From Corylus avellana (lineage: Eukaryota; Streptophyta; Magnoliopsida; Fagales; Betulaceae), in NCBI RefSeq assembly GCF_901000735.1, contig NC_081549.1:20039584-20103583 (forward strand): a stretch of 64,000 nucleotides of DNA, written 5' to 3'. The notes under the pieces are model-generated. The model worked only from the letters and a program-made list of their open reading frames with translations. It did no database searches and was not told where the DNA came from. Shown in pieces: positions 37,151 to 48,500 of the stretch. Positions within the stretch are counted from its first letter, which is position 1, and the number at the start of each line of letters is the position of its first letter. The translations under genes were made by a program, and so were the position numbers.

Positions 37151-38420
37151 ACAGTGTTGAAACAATGCTGAGATATATGGAATGGTAGTGTTACGAAACC
37201 ACTAGATCTAATGATTCCTATTCCAATCAAAGTAAAAGTCAACAATCAACAAACAGTCAATCATGACATGTATTGATGACATGGCATGAGTGCTAATGGG
37301 ACATATGATGTATCATGTGACATGGACTAATGATGTGTTAGATGCTGATGTGGCATTGGATCGATTATTGTTGTTGACACGAATATTGATGTGGCATACT
37401 ATTTTTGATGACACATGGCACACATGTGCAAAAAGTGTATCGACACGTGAAGCAGGGTTGTGCAGCACATAAGCACTTGGTTGGAGTGGTAGAAACTTTG
37501 ATTAGTGTGACGATTCCGATGGGACTAGTCTCGATAGCTCTAAAATGATTGGTTTTAGATTTTTTAATCAACGTGGTCATCAACTTAATGGAACAATCAT
37601 GACAGCGTAAGGTTGTACGAGTAAAACCTTTAGGTGAAGCATGGATGATTAGACTAAGGGGTTGGTGACGACTCAAAATAAATCACATTTTGAGGTTTCA
37701 ATTGGTGTAGTCAATATCTAATTGATGCACGGAATAAGGAAATTTGAAGAAGACAAAGCTACTATAATCATCGATCATCGGTGAGAATGCTGGAAAAGGG
37801 GGAAAGAAAGGTGAAGAAAGTGATTCAAAGCCTAGGCTTTTATTCAATGTGGAGAATAAGTAAAACTATATATTAAATCACACGTAAAAGTGTGCTGGAG
37901 GAACCTATATATAGAACCCACCTTATCTAACTACACATATAATGATATAATGTACCAATATAAAAACACAGGAACATAACCTAACAAAAATAAAAACTCA
38001 TAACTCCAATAATAAAAAAACGACATAATGACTATTTACTAGGTAGCTTTCTAAATGTTCTATCAAGCTTATGGAGCAGTCACGTGACTTGTCGGACATC
38101 ATTATAATTTCTTTCACCAATTGAAACCTAAAACATTCAAGAGGACAGTCATATATAGTTTTATTGTACAGCCATGCATGTGATGGTAAACTGTCTCTCC
38201 AGAATTCATAGGACTCTGTCTTTAATTGCATAGCCTCTGAAAATGGCAGGCCTCTTTTCGCCTCTTATAACGTGACCAATTAGCCGAAGATTGAGGCCCC
38301 CACATGGGCCACTCTCTAATTGCCACGGGCCCACAAGTTACAAATGAATTTCTCATATAGTTATGACAAACCCTAGCCCTCTCCTCCAACGGCTATATTT
38401 TTCACTTCCCGCGCCCTCTG

Positions 38421-38428
38421 TATAAGTA
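38421..38428 (+). promoter_or_regulatory. TATA box of the DUF617 gene
   Basis: TATAAGTA follows a GC-rich stretch and lies about 200 bp upstream of the start codon at 38623. Transcription would begin near 38455, giving a leader of about 170 nt without an upstream ATG. The position and the clean consensus make it credible. Confidence 0.6.
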
Positions 38429-38622
38429 CCTGCACTGCACGTACCGTACCACCATTTCATTCCCAACTCATTGACACCCTCCTTCTCTTTCCGATTCCCA
38501 AAGCTCCTGGCTAACTCGCTCGCTCACTCGCTCTTATTTATTGACTCGGCTCACTCTCTTGTTCTTTCGTTTTCTTGATACAGAAAATTGATTGCACACC
38601 TACTTGTTGGTGATCATCCACA

Positions 38623-39360
38623 ATGACCAAGACCGACGCTCTCCGTCGATTCCTCCCTTCTTGCTTCTTCTCCGCCACACCCACGAACGCCACCACTGCC
38701 ACCATCACCAAGAGACGCCTTAGCACCTCCCTCAGGGACGACACTGACCCAGAAACCAAGAGCCAAGACCAAGACTCCTCTACCTCCAACGACACCGTTT
38801 CTGCCTGCACCACCACCACCACAACAACGACTGCTGCTCCTCTTGTCCACCCTCGCCCCTCCCGGACCATGGTGGTCGGGACCATCTTCGGGCCCCGCCG
38901 CGGCCACGTCTGGTTCTGTGTCCAGCACGACCGCCTCTCCTTCAAGCCTACCCTCCTACTCGAGCTCTCCATCGTCACCCACCAGCTCGTCAAGGAAATG
39001 CGCAGCGGGCTCGTCCGGATCGCGCTCGAGTGCGACGAATCCGAGCTTGGATCCTGCCCGCTCCGCTCGGTACCCGCCTGGACCATGTACTGCAATGGCC
39101 GCAAGCTCGGGTTCGCGGCCAGGAGGAAGGCAAGCGAGCGGGTCAAGTCGATGCTCAGGACCATGCAGTCAACGACGGTCGGAGCAGGGGTCATTCCGGC
39201 AGGGTTCGGATCGCCGGGAGACGAGGAGGTCATGTACATGAGGGCCAACTATGAGCACGTGGTGGGGAATTCGGACTCGGAGTCGTTCCACCTTGTCAGC
39301 CCGGACGAGTGCCCGGGTCAAGAACTCAGCGTGTTCTTGCTTAGGTCGAGGAATATATAG
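38623..39360 (+). CDS. MIZU-KUSSEI 1-like protein (DUF617)
   Basis: A single exon of 245 residues, ATG at 38623 and stop TAG at 39358. The first 80 residues are low-complexity and Ser/Thr-rich, with an eight-threonine run around residue 65-72. The conserved DUF617 domain then runs to the end: MVVGTIFGPRRGHVWFCVQ, a LLLELSIVTHQLVKEM helix, VRIALECDES, WTMYCNGRKLGFAARR, MYMRANYEHVVG and the C-terminal CPGQELSVFLLRS. It is intronless and clearly GC-richer than its surroundings, as usual in this family. The founder MIZ1 is needed for root hydrotropism and associates with the ER; most paralogues, probably this one too, have no assigned job. It looks intact and functional. Confidence 0.95.
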   Translation: MTKTDALRRFLPSCFFSATPTNATTATITKRRLSTSLRDDTDPETKSQDQDSSTSNDTVSACTTTTTTTTAAPLVHPRPSRTMVVGTIFGPRRGHVWFCVQHDRLSFKPTLLLELSIVTHQLVKEMRSGLVRIALECDESELGSCPLRSVPAWTMYCNGRKLGFAARRKASERVKSMLRTMQSTTVGAGVIPAGFGSPGDEEVMYMRANYEHVVGNSDSESFHLVSPDECPGQELSVFLLRSRNI

Positions 39361-39929
39361 GAACCTTGTTTGAATAAAAGAGGAAAAATTATTTAAAGAA
39401 AATTGATTGTTTTCTTGCTCTTGGATTTGAAAATGTTTGCCAGGATTCTCTTGAATCTTGGAAGAGGGGGTTTCTTTGTAACTAGATTTTTCTTTTAGAA
39501 GAGTATAGCCAATAGGGGTTGTTAATTAATTATGTAATTGAAGAGTTCTTTAGGGATAATTCCAAGGGATCCGGAATATATATAGGTCTTTCAGCTCATG
39601 AAATTACATTTTTGTATAATGTCGACTCATCTTAATTAGTGTAAATAGAGCATTTGGAATCTTTGAAATCTTACCCAATTCAATTTCATCTCTTTTTGTG
39701 GATTGATATGTCGATTGTCCACCCAACCATCCCCGATCGCCGAGATCGAGTGCAAGCCTAGGCCGGATAGTTGGGTCCAAATCCTGTGCCGGGCCGATGG
39801 GCTCACTGAACCAACAAGTCAGCCGCTCAGATCAACCAACACGTGTACTCATAAGTGTAGGATTCATCGATATATATATTAATTGTTCCAATATTGATGA
39901 GATTAACCAACAGTGTGGCAAATAAGATA

Positions 39930-40048
39930 ATTTTTTTTTTTTTTTTTTAACAGGTACACAAGGGAAGGAAGAAGGTAAATTCGAACTAGTAACCTCTGCT
40001 TCATTAGGCGTGGTCTACAGCTGATTGAGCTAATCCTTAAAGACAAAT
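39930..40048 (-). mobile_element. tRNA-derived SINE, copy 1
   Basis: On the minus strand a tRNA-like head (TAGCTCAATCAGC A-box, GGTTACTAGTTCGAA B-box) is followed by a short body and an A-run (T-run at 39930-39948 on plus). The flanking 10-bp duplication AAATAAGATA (39920-39929 and 40049-40058) shows retroposition. The body is slightly diverged, with CTGTAGACCACG in place of GGGACCACG. Confidence 0.85.
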
Positions 40049-40194
40049 AAATAAGATACACTTGATTGATTTCTCTCTATACATATATAGGGCGTTATTA
40101 TTCTCTAAATTAAAAAATGTAAGAATAGGATCTTTTCGTATATAATGAGGAGGGGAGTATTAATTAATATTTATTATCGTATGTGATCACTTAA

Positions 40195-40298
40195 ATTTTT
40201 TTTTTTACATGTCCATACAAGAGAGGAGGGGAGATTCGAACTAGTGACATCTGTTTCATGAGGCGTGGTTCCCAGCCGATTGAATTACCCCTTAGAGA
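40195..40298 (-). mobile_element. tRNA-derived SINE, copy 2
   Basis: Same family and orientation as copy 1: A-box-like region, GGGAACCACGCCT, B-box-like CACTAGTTCGAATC and a terminal A-run. The flanking 7-bp duplication CACTTAA lies at 40188-40194 and 40299-40305. Confidence 0.83.
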
Positions 40299-40782
40299 CA
40301 CTTAATTTTAGTACTAGGCTCAACTCTATTACCATTGTATGTTAAATATTTAAATGTTTAACTAAAATTTACAATCAAAAAAAGATATTCAATTCCCAAC
40401 AAAAAAATAAGTTACTATGATTGCGATCGATAGCCTTCCTAGTGTTTAATTTAGGGGCAGTTGCTAAATATTAATTGGCTGCTAGGAACTCAATTCTTAT
40501 AAGGATATGGATTCTTGGAGTTACATATTATATTTCATTTTCTAGACAATTTATTAGAAATAAAGGGTGAATAAGTTTAGCTAATACTCAAATTCTGTGC
40601 CCTGTGGGAACCTAGTCCATATCTTTTTATACTATATTAAATAAAAATGATGTATTAACTGTTGGTGCTTTAGAATTTAGTTGCTTAAGCAGAATGCAGA
40701 CCCTTTTTTTTCCAGTTAATTATATTGGATGCGTATTTTTATCTCATCAAAAAGTGAAAAAAAAAAAAACAAAATACTTTAT

Positions 40783-40890
40783 CATTTTTTTTTTTTTTGA
40801 CATGTCCGCACAAGAAAGAGGAGGGGGATTCGAACTAGTAACCTCCACTTCATTAGGCGTGGTCCCAGCCGATTGAGCTACCTTTTTGGG
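40783..40890 (-). mobile_element. tRNA-derived SINE, copy 3
   Basis: The best-preserved copy. On the minus strand it reads GTAGCTCAATCGGCTGGGAC, ACGCCTAATGAAGTGG, GGTTACTAGTTCGAATCCCC and ends in an A-run. It is bracketed by ACAAAATACTTTATCATTT, a perfect 19-bp duplication (40769-40787, overlapping the T-run, and 40891-40909). The long perfect duplication indicates a relatively recent insertion. Confidence 0.9.
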
Positions 40891-43542
40891 ACAAAATACT
40901 TTATCATTTATGTGTGGATGATGATCATGTACTTCTATTATATAAGTTAATCTTATGGTCAAAGGGATTTATTTTCAAATTAAAAGATTTTGCACCAAGT
41001 TATATATATACACATGCCTGAGGTTGTGTTATATTGAAGAGCCATATCATGGATTTGGGTTATTAGGCTCTCAACCTACATTGTTAATGTTAATCAAAAG
41101 CAATGCACGAAGGAGGGATCCTAACGCAAGGAATAATGATACAGTTTAATTTGTACGTGTCCCGGACAAGATTGGTGCGATCTTGAAGCTAATTCCATCT
41201 GCTTTTGTGAAAGAATAAGAGTAAATTATAAGATCTTACTTGATTCCACAACACAACAAATTAAATCATACGTTGATCGATCAGATGGTAGCTGCTATTT
41301 TAGGCTCAGAATTAACTTTTTCAAAAGAGGTATATATAATTGCTTGTAGATTAAATATTATTAAATTGATGATGCAGCAGTTCAAGATATTATTTATGAT
41401 GATCTTTTAATTTTGAAAGATTCGTTTTCTTCCTTGGGGAGGACGGATGTGGGGATAGATTCATTCTAACTTCAAATCTTGTATATGTAGCAACAACAAA
41501 AACTACTGTGAAGTCTCTATCTTTCTTTCTTTCTAGTATATGCCAAAGTGCAAAGAGGTGTGAGCCATGCCACACTTTCACTTTTCACTATCCATAATCA
41601 TGGAATTTAATATTGAAGTATCAATCGATCTCTCCCTGTAAAAAATATATATATATTATCCCCGCAACTTTCCTGGACTCACTAAAGGATCCTTGAATAT
41701 TCATGGTTAGTGGTTGAAGATATACAATTAAGTTTATTATTCTTGTAACATTTAATGGCGGGCTGGCGCGCGCATGTACGTGGAAGTGGGTAGGTTAAGC
41801 CAGGGACGAAACTAAGAATTTAACTTAAAGAGGTCGGATAGTATTGAAATTTTTTCCGAGGGCCAAAGTAAAAGAAGAAAGGCCTAAAATATTGTTTTAA
41901 CAAACAAAAGGACTATTTTTTTTTTATTTTTTTTGGGGGTAATATAAAAAAGTTACATTAAGTTTAAAGTGTGCTAAAGTGGTACATCAAACTATCAAAG
42001 TGTACCAAGAATATCACTTTTTTTTAAAAAAAAATTATATTCCTATAATACCTTTATTCTCTTAAAATATAAAATTATCATGGCTAAAACTACCAGACTC
42101 AATTAATTGGGGTCTGACGGCATGTTGTGTGCAAGTCGAGCCACACATGTGCACCACCGTGGTGCACCTCCTCGCCACAGCGCTACACTGACCTACTTCA
42201 TGCGACCACCGCATGAAAACTAAGCCACATCAAGATCTGCAATTACTATGGCCGCTGCAAATTTGTTGCGGAACGTGGCAGTTATCACCACGCGTGAAGC
42301 ATCGCGCGGCGTGATGAAAATCAAATAGTACAAAATATTGCGGAAAAAAAAAAAAAAAAACATGGCTACTTTGAAGGAACTGTAATATCTAATAGCTATT
42401 TTGAGAGAGTCTTGACCTTCGTGAACTCCAAAAGATTGTAAATTATATTATAAAAAAATAATAATCAACTTTATTATTTTATCAGTAACCATCACTTAAA
42501 TAATACAAACAATCCTACTAAAGTGGATAAATGTCATAGACAAATAATTACTACTAGACGCCTACCGACTCTCACCATGAGGATAATTTATTTAAATGAA
42601 ATTGCTACGCTTGTCCTCGAAAATTGAGAGGTCCTTTAATATTCTTAACCCCATAATTTATGATTACCACATTCCATCCCCTAACAATTCTCTTGTCCCC
42701 AATGGAAAATTTTGGAAACTAAACTTGAATAGTCTCGATCTTGTTCTTCTCACGTTGCTTCCACGGTTCACCTTGAAACTTTGACCGGCTGACTATGTCT
42801 AGCTTTACCAAAACCAAACAGTTTCTTCTTCGTCTTTTTTTTCACTGACTATGATGTGTTTCAACAAGGGATTTAGAATACTATGATGTACGTACGTGTT
42901 TCCTCGATCCTTTTATCGTTCCAGAAGTATTACCAAATATATATTCAAATTGATATTCAACTGTTTCTAATACGCGAAAGTTTCAACAACTCTTTTTTTC
43001 TTTTTCTTTTTTTCTTTTCTTTCTCTAGTAGTTTGATCTTGACCACTCCTCCTTCACAAAACGATAATTAGTCTTTGGTTTTTGTCTTTTTTTTTTCTTC
43101 ATTTTTTAATTAAGCCCAAACAAGAGAATCCTTGATGATCTGATCATGACCCTCGAGAAGTATAATTAAACTTTTCTTTTTCTTTTTTTAACCAACGAAG
43201 AACTTTTTTTTTTTTTTCTCTCTCTTTCTCATGAACCATGATCTGGTTTGACATGAAGAAGACGGGGCGCGGCCGAGATGGGGTGGTGCTGGATGGTACA
43301 AAGACGATTGGTGCATCTGAACCGGGCGGAGCACGACTGTGCATGCGCTGTTGAGGGCGTTGTGCTGAAATGTTGTGAAATGATGCATAGTACTACTCCT
43401 AATCGCTTTACCCTAAATGAATTTAAAATTTGGTTATTTCACATACCGGTACTATATACGAGTCGTAGTTTGTTTTGCTGATTGATATCTAAGGTCCCAT
43501 GTACAGTGAGTTTGACCAAAAATAAAAGTCGCGATTAGAGTC

Positions 43543-43544
<2 letters not shown>

Positions 43545-43576
<32 letters not shown>
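43545..43576. repeat. (TA)n microsatellite
   Basis: About 16 uninterrupted TA units. Confidence 0.9.
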
Positions 43577-43579
<3 letters not shown>

Positions 43580-43986
43580 TTTTATGGATGAAGTAAAATC
43601 TCTGGATTTATTATAGTAGGCACATAATTATTTTGAGATTCACTACAAGCGTAGTTGCGCATTGAGAGAAATCGTCATAGAACACTACTTGATATTTTTA
43701 GTTTTAAGTATTTGTTTTGTAGTTGACCATCTAATTTTTTGATATCTCTCTTAGATGATGTTGTTGCTTGTCGTGCATATGATAATAAATTAATCTATGA
43801 TCATTTTAGCATGACTAAAAACATTTTAAGAGCGCGAACTTATTAACAATGTATTCAAAGTCATGATGACAAGGTATGTTGACAGGCTTAAATCAGCTCA
43901 ATCACACGAAGAATTCCCTCCACACTTAGGTAATGAGCAGAGATAAAACATTGTGTCCCTTTATTCCTTAACACATAAAGTTGGTT

Positions 43987-44034
<48 letters not shown>
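43987..44034. repeat. (CA)n(TA)n compound microsatellite
   Basis: About 14 CA units pass directly into about 10 TA units. Confidence 0.9.
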
Positions 44035-46108
44035 ACTGTGATTAGCTAGATGCGAGATCTTATTTTGTAATTTAATCTGTTTTAGAATATGATACTATAA
44101 ATTACATTTTCCCGAAGATATTTATATGATGATCAATTAATAAAATTTCAACTTGCTCAACAGAAATTCGATGAATTGCCTGTATGCAAGGCTGCAGGCA
44201 TTGTGTGGTCGGCAAAGACTTCGGGTCTTGCATAAGACATGCAGATGTTTTATTTTCTTATAATCTTCAAGAATTGCAAGGACGACTTAACTGAAAGCAG
44301 GGAAGAGGCCATTGGAATTCTGCAGAAAGCTGAAAAAGTTATTCGTAAAATTCATATATATATATTTCAAGACTACAACCCCAACCCGTTAATTAATAAG
44401 AAAGTAAGAAATCAAAACATGCTAATTAAGCATGTTGAATCTCAGAAGGAAAGAAAACAAACCAGCATCAATGACGCACAAATATTTGGGTTCAGCAGCA
44501 TGAATCATGTGATTAATTGTCGTCTTGTGTGGTCGTAGTTCATCGTACGTCATTTGTAGGCTTGAAGGATTACCACATTTAAAAAAAGAAATATTGAAAT
44601 GAATTTGTCCAACATTCCATGGAGAAGCACCTACCTTTAGCAGCATCACCTTAATTAAACACACCGAGGGAGATGAACTGGTTCTTCACAAGTTCATCCA
44701 TCTTTTTAAACAAAGTAACCTGAATATGCAGCAATAAAAAAACAATGAAAAAAAGAAAAGAAAAGAAAGGTAAAAGGTTTTCTTATTTAGGTTGACTACA
44801 AGTTTTTGGATCATTGCGAGTAAGGAAGAGATAATCTGCATCCCAAGGACTAGATACAGCAAATATAGTGATCTAAACCTCAGGATGCAGATTACCTGTA
44901 CCTGACGCAATTGAACATCAATGGGAAACAAGGAAAGAGCTAGAAGAATATGGAAAAATATATAAATTTGGTGTATAGAAGGTTTGTAGCTGGAAGGGCC
45001 GGCTTGAGAGCCTTCATGATGATGATAGGAATTTATAAGGGTTACTCAAATTAATGATCCTCAAAAAGTATCAGTTAATAATATATTGTGCAGGCCAGGG
45101 CGCATATGGTATAAAGGCATGATAAGGTGCTCTACCAGAATCATCTATGATTCTGGTTCTTCTCTAACCAATGATTTTAGTGGGGACATTACTTTCAATA
45201 GACAAGGACTCTTGACTGCTTTTTTTTCAAGGGATTAGAGATCTTTCCTTAGCTTTTCATAAAAGTTTTGTCTCTGAATTTTTTTAACACGCTCATTGAT
45301 GATAGTAAAGACAACATCGATCCCCACTATTGAGTATATACTTGTGAGAATAAAAATAATAATAATAATTCCAATGTATTAATATCCATAACAAATGGTA
45401 TCAGAGCTATCAAAGATAAGTTAAGATCATAGTTGAATTCAAAGATATAGACTTGAACTTTTGGGTTAAATATTATGCCATGTTTTCACTAAAAAAGGCT
45501 AGCAAACATAATCACCCCAACACCCGCACATCAAAAACCACTAAGCATAAGTAGCAACGTCTTTAGTGTGCTCGAAGCTTACCTATGTGATTGAAGAATC
45601 CTAAGCAATATAAATAAATCTGAAGATGTGGGTCTAGCTAGCTCTCGTCCCAATGATGATGAACTGACTAGAAAAAGAGGTGCCACATTTGCATTTTCTA
45701 TTTGCTTTGATGGCCTCCATCAGCTTTTATGCACAAGCATATTCTATTCCCTCGGGCCCTTGGCTATTAATGTTCCCTAGATCACAACGGGATATCTGTA
45801 CATATATTAATTCATTATTCTTTCAGGACAAGTGGGTAATTAATTGATTATAAACTCTAGTCCGTATTTAATTTAGACCATAAAACATATAGTTCATCCC
45901 AAACGCTCTATGTACGTTCAATTTACCAACAAACAACTGAAAAAAGAAAGTCTTGAATGTGCTCTTACCTCAAGGGAAATGGGATTCATGCCTGCGATAC
46001 TTCTCCACGTGGTACATGTATGTAGTCACTGATAATTAGAGGTTACTTACAACACTTCATAAAAAAATTTAAAATTAAAAAAAAAATTAAAAAAAATGTA
46101 TTTAGTGC

Positions 46109-46156
<48 letters not shown>
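46109..46156. repeat. (AT)n(GT)n compound microsatellite
   Basis: Six AT units followed by about 18 GT units. Confidence 0.9.
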
Positions 46157-46157
<1 letters not shown>

Positions 46158-46670
46158 CATATATACCATAGTGCACCCCCACTCTTTCAGTCATGATGTT
46201 CAACATTATTAACACGGTAGTGGAAGGGGTTTGCAAGAAACCATTATCCGGACAAATCACAAATGCCTGTTCTTTTGCCATAATGGTCATCGTTTCAGAA
46301 AAACTACTGTCGTTCGAAGAAAACAATGGCCGAGCAGCTAGTACTTTATAATAGCTTCAGACAAGTGTCGTTTACCTTGGCAAGAGATGCTTGCTTGCTG
46401 ATTGAGATAAATTTGTGTCGTTTACCATCGGACGACACCAAGCAAACTGCATAGTTTGAACACAAACCTTGACATTGACGGTGAAGAGAAAAAAGAAGAT
46501 ATCGTTGGTTTTAAGCACTAATGATCAGTAGTAAAAGATATGTTCGACGATCGAATATTGTTTATTTTTAGGCATAATAAAATATATTTAACTCGTTGTT
46601 GTTATTGATTTTAATTTATAGGCAAAATAAAATATATTTAATTCGCTATTGTTATTGGCATGCTTTGAAC

Positions 46671-47326
46671 TAGAGGTGTAGAAGCGGATTAACTGCTAAC
46701 CGCTTTTAAAAGTGGTTAGTGAATTTTTGAAAACCCTTTTTTTAATATATATATTATGGTGTATTGAATATGTTTATGTTTGTGTTCCTTGTTTGGGATA
46801 TTTACTCTAAGGCTTTTTAACAACCGGGTTTTCTTTCTTGATTTTCATATTTGTATTACTTTATGTTAGGAATTTGATTATCCTGATGATTTTCATATAA
46901 CTATGTTCTTTTTTCTTTATTTTTTTTATGCTGATAGCATTTGGGTTTTTTTAGGTGCTCTTTGCATTTTTTTTATATGGGCTCATTTTGAAGCAAGCCC
47001 AATGTGATATATTGCAACCTATATGCTTGTTAAATAGTGCATATTTTGATGCCAAAAAGGCACATAAAGGGCCAAAAATGACAAAATAAGCCCAAAACTG
47101 AAAATTGAATTGGACCAAAAGGGGGGAAAAAAATGTGTGGAAAAAAAACATTTAAAAGTGAGCCCAAAAAAAGCTTAATTCTCAAATTTGGCCCAAAAAG
47201 AAAGCCCAAAAAAGCGGTTAGTAAAAAAAGTAGTTAGCCAAATGCGGTTAGTAAAATGTATTAACCACTTAAGCGATTGCGGTTAACGATTTTAGCCACT
47301 AACCACTAACTGCATGATCACCCCTA
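46671..47326. mobile_element. non-autonomous hAT element with perfect TSD
   Basis: A 656-bp element begins TAGAGGTG and ends CACCCCTA, with subterminal inverted stretches rich in GCGGTTA/TAACCGC on both sides. It is flanked by the perfect 8-bp duplication CTTTGAAC (46663-46670 and 47327-47334). TA-GGGGTG termini and an 8-bp duplication are typical of hAT elements. The interior repeats AAGCCCAAA-type motifs and has no transposase frame. Confidence 0.87.
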
Positions 47327-47418
47327 CTTTGAACCATTGACTCCTTTGTTTGAATGCACTTTGCTTTTAACTTTTAAGGAAACTCAAACTATCGTTTGTG
47401 ACACCTTACCTTTCAACT

Positions 47419-47444
47419 TCTTTTTTTTTTTTTTTTGGATGAGC
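47419..47444 (-). mobile_element. 26-bp truncated retroposon insertion
   Basis: A T-run followed by GGATGAGC is bracketed by the perfect 11-bp duplication ACCTTTCAACT (47408-47418 and 47445-47455). Only a poly(A) tail and a few bases were inserted. It interrupts the left end of the TIR element around it. Confidence 0.75.
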
Positions 47445-47559
47445 ACCTTTCAACTATCATTTATATAGAAGGAGCTCATGGCCTCCCTTAACGAGACATG
47501 TATGTGCTCATTTTTTACTTAAAATAACAAAAGTGCATGACGGTGGCTTTACTATCTTG

Positions 47560-48500
47560 AGGTGTTTGGGATGGATTGGCAATTCTTAATCACTGAGGGT
47601 GGATGATCCACTCTTAAGATGTTTCGGGGTAACTTGGCCACCTCCAAATCAATTGGAAATGGCTTAGCCACTCCTAAATGGTTTGAAGATGGTTTAGCCA
47701 TCTCAAATGGGATTGTTCATCTACCACTAAATCAGTTACGAGTGGCCAGCCACCCATGAGTGGTTTCGTGAATGGCTTGCCTACCCATCAGGTGTAGTTT
47801 GGCCCTCCTCAAATCATCTAGGGATGATTGAGCTACCCTTACGCGATTTCAGGAGTAGTTCAACAACACCCAAATCACCTAATGATGGTTGAACCACCCC
47901 TAAGTGGTTTTGGGAATGGCTAATTGGCTTGTCCACCCCTCATTTTTATGTATTCTTAAACAGTTAGAACTTTGATTTCAGGGAAAAACACACTTACCCT
48001 ATGAAATGACGTTTTATTTGCACTTGGGCTGAAACTACTATTTATGATACTTGATTCCCTCTAACTACCATTTATATAATTGAGGGTATTTCCGATAAAA
48101 AAAAAGTTAGCATAAAACATGCACATGCTTATTTCTTTTACCTAAAATGATTAAAATTCTCTTCAAGTTAAAAAATTACGCAAAATAAGAGATGAATAAT
48201 CAAACCACTCCTAAGGTGGCTCCCTCACCTTGAGGTGTTGGGGGTTGTTTGGCCACCCCACAATCACGGGAAATGGCTAAGCTACCCCTAAATAGTTAAT
48301 CACCCTCAAAGATAAGTGGCTCAACCAATCCCGAATTATATGGGGGTAGCCAAATCAGGGTTTGACCCACCGAATAACACGGCTGAACCACACTCAATGT
48401 GGTTTCAAGGTGACTTCCTAGTGTGGTTTAGCCACCCTTAAATAGTTTTGAGAATAGCCAAACTACTTTAAAAGTGTTTTGGAGGTAGCTTGATCACCCC
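47560..48500. repeat. degenerate array of self-complementary GGTGGxxxxGCCACC units
   Basis: Roughly every 30-45 bp the sequence shows a GGGTGGCTTAGCCACCCC-like palindrome joined by AAATGGTTT-like spacers. The array fills 47560-47940 and 48200-48500. Units are strongly diverged. The plus strand could form a series of small hairpins. It lies inside the putative TIR element at 47350-48875. Confidence 0.65.

Larger units (their letters stand above)
36037..38622. other. intergenic with Copia remnants
   Basis: It begins with the pseudogene's 3' flank. Copia scraps lie at 36536-37150 (listed separately). About 37260-37420 is a loose repetition of GACATGG, GATGTGGCA and GATGACA motifs. The last 300 bp form the promoter and leader of the DUF617 gene, with a telo-box-like AAACCCTA at about 38368 and a TATA box at 38421. 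Confidence 0.6.
40910..46662. other. long gene-free stretch
   Basis: I found no gene with recognisable domains. Points that can be stated: AT/CA/TG microsatellites (listed separately); a GC-richer patch at 42120-42320 inside AT-rich repeats that may be captured DNA within a transposon; CAGGGACGAAACTA near 41802, like the end of a hAT MITE whose partner I could not find; and AATGGTATCAGAGCTATC near 45393, a tRNA-Met primer-binding-site match preceded by ATAACA, hinting at an LTR relic. Frames at 44.2-44.6 kb are not recognisable. Confidence 0.5.

Noticed and set aside
37260..37420. Loose GACATGG/GATGTGGCA repetition
   Set aside because: Units are too irregular to define a period. It may be chance within decayed Copia sequence.
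38538..39248. 236-codon antisense frame over the DUF617 gene
   Set aside because: It is a shadow of the GC-rich DUF617 coding frame. The sense frame has clear family motifs.
44239..44538. 99-codon plus-strand frame at 44.2-44.5 kb
   Set aside because: There is no recognisable domain, promoter or exon continuation. The composition is ordinary AT-rich DNA.
45393..45412. Possible LTR retrotransposon start: primer-site-like TGGTATCAGAGCTATC after ATAACA
   Set aside because: I could not find the start of an LTR, a second LTR or any internal domain, so it is mentioned only in the intergenic note.
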